Source of the DNA: an uncultured Cardiobacterium sp.
GTDB lineage: Bacteria; Pseudomonadota; Gammaproteobacteria; Cardiobacteriales; Cardiobacteriaceae
DNA: 17,351 nt
Direction: 5' to 3'
Assembly: GCF_938028185.1 (NCBI RefSeq)
Contig: NZ_CALJAH010000476.1
Coordinates: 1 to 17,351 of the forward strand
The position numbers were made by a program, and so were the translations under genes. Positions 14,514-17,351 of this stretch are shown in pieces (the first letter of the stretch is position 1; each line of letters begins with the position of its first letter). Under the pieces are notes generated by a model. It had not been told where the DNA came from, made no database searches, and was given only the letters and a program-made list of their open reading frames with translations.

Positions 14514-16009
14514 AAAAAACCGCCCTCCTCACCGCCATCGGCCTTGCCCAACTCGCCCAGGCGCACAGCCTCGACTTCGCCGCCGACAAATATGAAGCGA
14601 AAACCGCGCAAATAAACGGGAAAACCATCAGCTACCGCGCCTACGAAGGCATCCCCTACGTCGCCCACCCGGTTGAGCCCGAATACCAGCAAATCAACCT
14701 CTACATCCCGGAAGCCTACTTCAGCGGCGGCAGCATCAACGGCTACAACGCCGACAGCGCGCCCATCTTCCTGCCGAACCAAATCGGCGGCTACATGCCC
14801 GCCAAACCGGGCGTGCCTGGCGAAAACAAACACGGCGAACAACAAGGCGCGGACGCGATGCAAACCGCACTCGCCAAAGGCTACATCGTCGCCTCGCCCG
14901 GCGCGCGCGGCCGCACCAGCCCGACTGGCAAAGCGCCCGCCGCCATCATCGACCTCAAAGCGGCGGTGCGTTACCTGCGCTACAACGACGCCGCCATGCC
15001 GGGTAACGCGGAAAAAATCATCAGCAACGGCACCAGCGCTGGCGGCGCGCTCTCGGTACTGCTCGGCGCAAGCGGCAACAGCGACGACTACGCCGCCGCC
15101 CTGCAAGCCCTCGGCGCGGCGGAAGCGCGCGACGACATCTACGCCGTCTCCGCCTACTGCCCGATTAGCATCCTCGAACACGCCGACGCCGCCTACGAAT
15201 GGGAATTCAACGGCGTCAATGACTACGAAAAAATGGACATCACCATGCTCGACTACAAAGTCGAGCGCAAACTGGTGAAAGGCACGCTGGACGCCGCCGA
15301 GCAGCGCGTCTCGGACGAGCTGAAAGCGCAGTTCCCCGCCTATATAAACAGCCTCGGCCTGAAAAACGCGCGCGGCGAAGCGCTCATGCTTAACGACGAC
15401 GGCAGCGGCAGCTTCCGCGATTACGTCGCCAGCTACATTGCCGCCGCCGCCAATGTCGAACTCAACAAAAAGCAAATCCCTGGTGCGCTCGGTGCATTCG
15501 CTCCCGCCCTCAATCCCGAACAGGTTACTGCCTTCGCCGAAGAAAACCCGTGGCTGAGCATCGACGGCAACCACGTCAAAAAAGTAGATTTCGCCGCCTA
15601 CGCCAAAGCGATGGGGCGGCAGAAAACCCCGCCCGCCTTCGATGCGCTTGACCTCTCCAGCGGCGAAAACCAGCTCTTTGGCGACGCCAACCAGGACACG
15701 CGCCACTTCACCGCCTACAGCGCCGCAAACAGCGCGGTCAAAGGCGCGGGCAGCGCAGACGCAGCGACGGTAAAAATGATGAACCCGCTCACCTACCTCA
15801 ACGAAAAAACCGCGCCGCAGCACTGGCGCATCCGCGTCGGCACCAAAGACCGCGACACCTCGCACGCCATCGCCGCCATCCTTGCCGCCAAACTGCAAAA
15901 CAGCGGCAAAAACGTCGATTTGGCGATGCCGTGGGGCGTGCCGCACAGCGGCGATTACGATCTGGATGAGCTGTTCGCGTGGATGGACAAAATCGTCAAA
16001 AATCCCTGA
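14510..16009 (+). CDS. secreted alpha/beta hydrolase, tannase (subtype B)-like esterase
   Basis: A 499-residue protein with a short signal peptide (1-18, ending AQA before HSLDF), so probably periplasmic or exported. The mature part resembles bacterial subtype B tannases, serine esterases that hydrolyse galloyl and related phenolic esters: YEGIPYVAHPVEPEYQ, INLYIPEAYF, IFLPNQIGGYMP, and the nucleophile elbow G174-T-S176-A-G-G. The acid is D447 or D449 in GTKDRDTSHAI and the base is H479 in GVPHSGDYDLDELFAW, both in the order expected for a Ser-Asp-His triad. A lid-like insertion occupies about 230-420. The true substrate here is unknown. GGAG at 14500-14503 precedes the ATG at 14510, which overlaps the upstream stop. 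No classic terminator follows, only REP-like hairpins from 16021. Confidence 0.85.
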   Translation: MKKTALLTAIGLAQLAQAHSLDFAADKYEAKTAQINGKTISYRAYEGIPYVAHPVEPEYQQINLYIPEAYFSGGSINGYNADSAPIFLPNQIGGYMPAKPGVPGENKHGEQQGADAMQTALAKGYIVASPGARGRTSPTGKAPAAIIDLKAAVRYLRYNDAAMPGNAEKIISNGTSAGGALSVLLGASGNSDDYAAALQALGAAEARDDIYAVSAYCPISILEHADAAYEWEFNGVNDYEKMDITMLDYKVERKLVKGTLDAAEQRVSDELKAQFPAYINSLGLKNARGEALMLNDDGSGSFRDYVASYIAAAANVELNKKQIPGALGAFAPALNPEQVTAFAEENPWLSIDGNHVKKVDFAAYAKAMGRQKTPPAFDALDLSSGENQLFGDANQDTRHFTAYSAANSAVKGAGSADAATVKMMNPLTYLNEKTAPQHWRIRVGTKDRDTSHAIAAILAAKLQNSGKNVDLAMPWGVPHSGDYDLDELFAWMDKIVKNP

Positions 16010-16020
16010 GAACCTGCCCT

Positions 16021-16049
16021 GTAGGGCGGAGTTCGTCAGTTTCACCGCC
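16021..16049 (+). repeat. GTAG-headed REP-like palindrome (copy 2, imperfect)
   Basis: GTAG (16021-16024) is followed by GGCGG (16025-16029), which pairs with CCGCC (16045-16049) across a longer loop. It lies 11 bases after the esterase stop. The stem is short, so this copy is weaker than the others. Confidence 0.4.
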
Positions 16050-16069
16050 GATGCAAAACCAACACCCGC

Positions 16070-16093
16070 GTAGGTCGGCCATTCATGGCCGAC
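16070..16093 (+). repeat. GTAG-headed REP-like palindrome (copy 3)
   Basis: GTAG (16070-16073) is followed by GTCGGCCAT (16074-16082), which pairs perfectly with ATGGCCGAC (16085-16093) around a two-base centre. Stem bases differ from copies 1 and 2 but the architecture is the same. A second weak pairing, CCGAC with GTCGG, follows to about 16110. Confidence 0.6.
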
Positions 16094-16200
16094 AATATAA
16101 AGAATGTCGGGTATGTGCCCGGCCTGCATTTGCTGCCTAATGCGGATTGCGATAAACCGTCCGGGACGAAAATGGATTGAAACCGCAGCCGTAATAAATC

Positions 16201-16231
16201 GGGCGGTTACGCTGTCGCTAACCGCCCCTAC
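16201..16231 (-). repeat. GTAG-headed REP-like palindrome (copy 4)
   Basis: On the minus strand GTAGG leads into GGGCGGTTA (16227-16219), which pairs perfectly with 16201-16209 around a nine-base centre. The 13-base head equals that of copy 1 near tkt. It lies 17 bases beyond the stop of the leftward membrane-protein gene and is followed by T-rich DNA on that strand, so it may also end that transcript. Confidence 0.65.
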
Positions 16232-16247
16232 AGACTGATTTTATGGA

Positions 16248-16703
16248 TTACTCTTTAATCCATTGCTGTGGCCACCACGGCGTCAACGGCTGGCGAATAC
16301 CCGCGCCGCGCGATAATAATTGATAACCGCGCCAAAAACGAGCCATCCACAACCCGTAAAGCGCGATGCTGTAAAAAACCATAAACAGCGTACTCCAGCG
16401 CGGCGGCATAAAAATCTGCCCCGCCGGACAAAAATGCAAATCGGCGAATAAGCGCAATCCCTTAAAAAGACAAAGACCGAGCGCCAATAACACCACCATC
16501 CACAAAGCGCTGCACGCCTGAAAACGGAAATGGCTGGCGAGAGGCGAACCTTTGGCGCGCGGCAATGCCAACAGCGCCAGCACACTGCCGAGCGGAATCG
16601 TCAGCCAGCCAATCATCGCCCCCACAAAAAACAGACTGTAAATATCATGCGCCCGCTTTAACAGCGGTTGGCGGAAATAATCCGTCGCTTCATCAATCAC
16701 CAT
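16248..16703 (-). CDS. small three-helix inner-membrane protein
   Basis: A 151-residue membrane protein of unknown function. It starts at the ATG at 16703, which shares its first base with the stop of the MerR gene (TAATG) and has GGAG five bases upstream. The frame extends further upstream but only as shadow of merR. Three hydrophobic segments are seen (about 21-49, 63-85 and 102-122) around a short basic loop with SHFRFQ (57-62). That motif, next to a first helix rich in Gly/Leu, recalls DUF4870-type membrane proteins; the similarity is by eye and weak. The C-terminus is Trp/Pro rich and ends WWPQQWIKE. The coupling suggests that the MerR protein and this protein share a pathway, with the regulator perhaps sensing a signal the membrane protein handles. 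Confidence 0.75.
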   Translation of the reverse strand: MVIDEATDYFRQPLLKRAHDIYSLFFVGAMIGWLTIPLGSVLALLALPRAKGSPLASHFRFQACSALWMVVLLALGLCLFKGLRLFADLHFCPAGQIFMPPRWSTLFMVFYSIALYGLWMARFWRGYQLLSRGAGIRQPLTPWWPQQWIKE

Positions 16704-17062
16704 TACTGCTCCAATAATGCAGTCAACAAATCTTGGGACTGCTGCAATTCGACTATCTGTTGCGCAATCGCTGCTTGTTGTGCCAACAGGCGGCGACGCA
16801 AATCCGGACAAAAATGCTGCGGCGCATCGCGCAAACAATCGCGCATCAGCGCCAAATCTTTCAATGGCACCCCCGCTTGATTGAGTAATCGCACCTTGCG
16901 CACCAAATCCGCATCCGTCGCGCGATAAAGACGATAGCCGGCGGCATTGCGTGCGGGCGTAAGCAGCCCCATCTTTTCATAAAAGCGCAGCATTCGCACA
17001 CTGACGCCACTCGCCTGTGCCAGCGCGCCAATTTTGAGCGGCGTTTCGGGAATCGGGTTCAT
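16703..17062 (-). CDS. MerR family transcriptional regulator
   Basis: A 119-residue MerR-type regulator. The DNA-binding winged helix is complete: KIGALAQASGVSVRMLRFYEKMGLL (helix-turn-helix, 10-34), then the GYRLYRATD wing (42-50) and LLNQAGVPLKDLALM. A coiled-coil dimerisation helix follows (about 86-118, RRRLLAQQAAIAQQIVELQQ). There are only two cysteines, C76 and C85, both before the long helix. Metal sensors such as CueR, ZntR and MerR also have cysteines after it, in a loop this protein lacks, so it is probably not a classic copper, zinc or mercury sensor. The effector is unknown. The ATG at 17062 has no strong ribosome site. A large dyad at 17096-17123 upstream is a possible operator. 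The stop overlaps the start of the membrane-protein gene. Confidence 0.88.
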   Translation of the reverse strand: MNPIPETPLKIGALAQASGVSVRMLRFYEKMGLLTPARNAAGYRLYRATDADLVRKVRLLNQAGVPLKDLALMRDCLRDAPQHFCPDLRRRLLAQQAAIAQQIVELQQSQDLLTALLEQ

Positions 17063-17095
17063 GTAGGTATCAGGGGTGTTTTGTCATTCATTGGG

Positions 17096-17123
17096 AATAT
17101 GCGCGCCACGCGCGCTTCATATT
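17096..17123. promoter_or_regulatory. 28-base dyad upstream of merR
   Basis: AATATG (17096-17101) pairs with CATATT (17118-17123), and CGCGC (17102-17106) pairs with GCGCG (17110-17114) around CAC, with a three-base bulge. It starts 34 bases before the merR start codon. It might be an operator for the MerR protein or simply part of the repeat-rich DNA here. No clear -35/-10 pair with the 19-20 base spacer typical of MerR targets was found. Confidence 0.4.
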
Positions 17124-17146
17124 GCCACGTCGCCGGAGAATGCAAT

Positions 17147-17159
17147 TGTATAGCCATCC
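17147..17159. repeat. 13-base word shared in inverted orientation with the left edge
   Basis: TGTATAGCCATCC here is the exact complement of GGATGGCTATACA at 45-57, and with flanks 16 of 18 bases agree. The TATAG start resembles the ends of small TA-inserting elements. A single 13-base match in 17 kb can arise by chance, so this is weak alone. Confidence 0.35.
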
Positions 17160-17182
17160 TCCCAGGAGCTGTTTACAATTGG

Positions 17183-17293
17183 TCATAACACAATGATTTT
17201 GTTCGTAGGTTTGGTTAAGGCCTGTTTACCATTCAGCCGTAAATACGCCCAAGCCAATGCGGTTGCGTGGCGACGATTTTGTGAGCTACACCA
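17183..17293 (-). pseudogene. possible C-terminal coding remnant, origin unknown
   Basis: On the minus strand a frame of about 36 codons ends at the TGA at 17183-17185 and includes HATALAWAYLRLNGKQALTK. It has no start codon and is closed upstream by TAA at 17294-17296. A second frame over the same bases reads NGVAHKIVATQPHWLGRIYG. It lies between an IS/MITE-like end (17147) and a REP-like palindrome (17301), so a decayed mobile-element tail is possible. I could not match either reading to a known transposase family. Confidence 0.2.
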
Positions 17294-17300
17294 TTAGCTT

Positions 17301-17326
17301 GTAGGGTGTGTGCCGCAGGCACGCAC
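17301..17326 (+). repeat. GTAG-headed REP-like palindrome (copy 5)
   Basis: GTAG (17301-17304) is followed by a nine-base arm (17306-17314) pairing with 17318-17326 around GCA, with one G-T pair. It has the same design as copies 1-4 but a different stem sequence. It is the last recognisable element before the window ends; 17327-17351 shows nothing further. Confidence 0.55.
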
Positions 17327-17351
17327 GCGTTTGCCGATGTCAAATTCCCGC

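Noticed and set aside
14468..16129. 553-codon open frame opposite the esterase
   Set aside because: Composition is Gly/Val/Phe/Asp-rich noise; the plus-strand gene has signal peptide, triad and ribosome site.
17063..17351. Full insertion sequence at the right end
   Set aside because: No transposase with a start or catalytic motif is present; only a short tail and an end-like word, so an intact IS cannot be claimed.
1..17351. CRISPR array, tRNA, rRNA, toxin-antitoxin or phage module
   Set aside because: No regularly spaced direct repeats, no cloverleaf or rRNA sequence noticed, and no small paired genes with such motifs.

Overview
The window looks like chromosomal DNA of a gammaproteobacterium with fairly high G+C. 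FtsY next to a sigma-32 with an intact RpoH box, a Pseudomonas-like Fur, a CobB-type sirtuin, a Prc protease and a fused NadM-Nudix enzyme fit the class. My best guess is Cardiobacteriales (Cardiobacterium or a relative), but this rests on overall impression and was not tested by any search. Most of the window is housekeeping. I found no CRISPR array, tRNA, rRNA, phage or defence island.

Layout. 1-71 is a repeat-like edge. 72-8055 is a leftward block, in transcription order: DUF423 membrane protein, sirtuin deacylase (cobB), tail-specific protease (prc), transketolase (tkt), a 233-base repeat-rich gap, phosphoglycerate kinase (pgk), a strong terminator, and a PIN/NYN-like putative nuclease of lower G+C. 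8056-10967 runs rightward: ftsY, rpoH, fur, with a good extended -10 promoter before ftsY, a terminator after rpoH, a separate promoter for fur and a bidirectional terminator after fur. 11051-12797 runs leftward: dusA, then a DedA-family membrane protein. 13084-16009 runs rightward as a tight three-gene set: NadM-Nudix, a small membrane-anchored protein of unknown function, and a secreted tannase-like esterase. 16010-16247 holds short palindromic repeats. 16248-17062 is a leftward, translationally coupled pair: a MerR regulator and a three-helix membrane protein. 17063-17351 carries a large dyad, an IS/MITE-like end, a broken coding tail and a further palindromic repeat.

How the parts relate. 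pgk and tkt serve glycolysis and the pentose phosphate pathway. ftsY (SRP receptor) and rpoH (heat-shock sigma) keep part of the E. coli ftsY-E-X-rpoH neighbourhood, but ftsE and ftsX are absent here. NadM-Nudix makes NAD, which the sirtuin consumes, but the two lie in different operons and I infer no direct link. The most notable non-gene signal is a set of short palindromes with a GTAG head (about 2691, 16021, 16070, 16231, 17301), the arrangement known for REP elements mobilised by RAYT transposases. The nearest candidates for something undescribed are the PIN-like nuclease with its helical repeat tail and the NadM/small protein/esterase operon.
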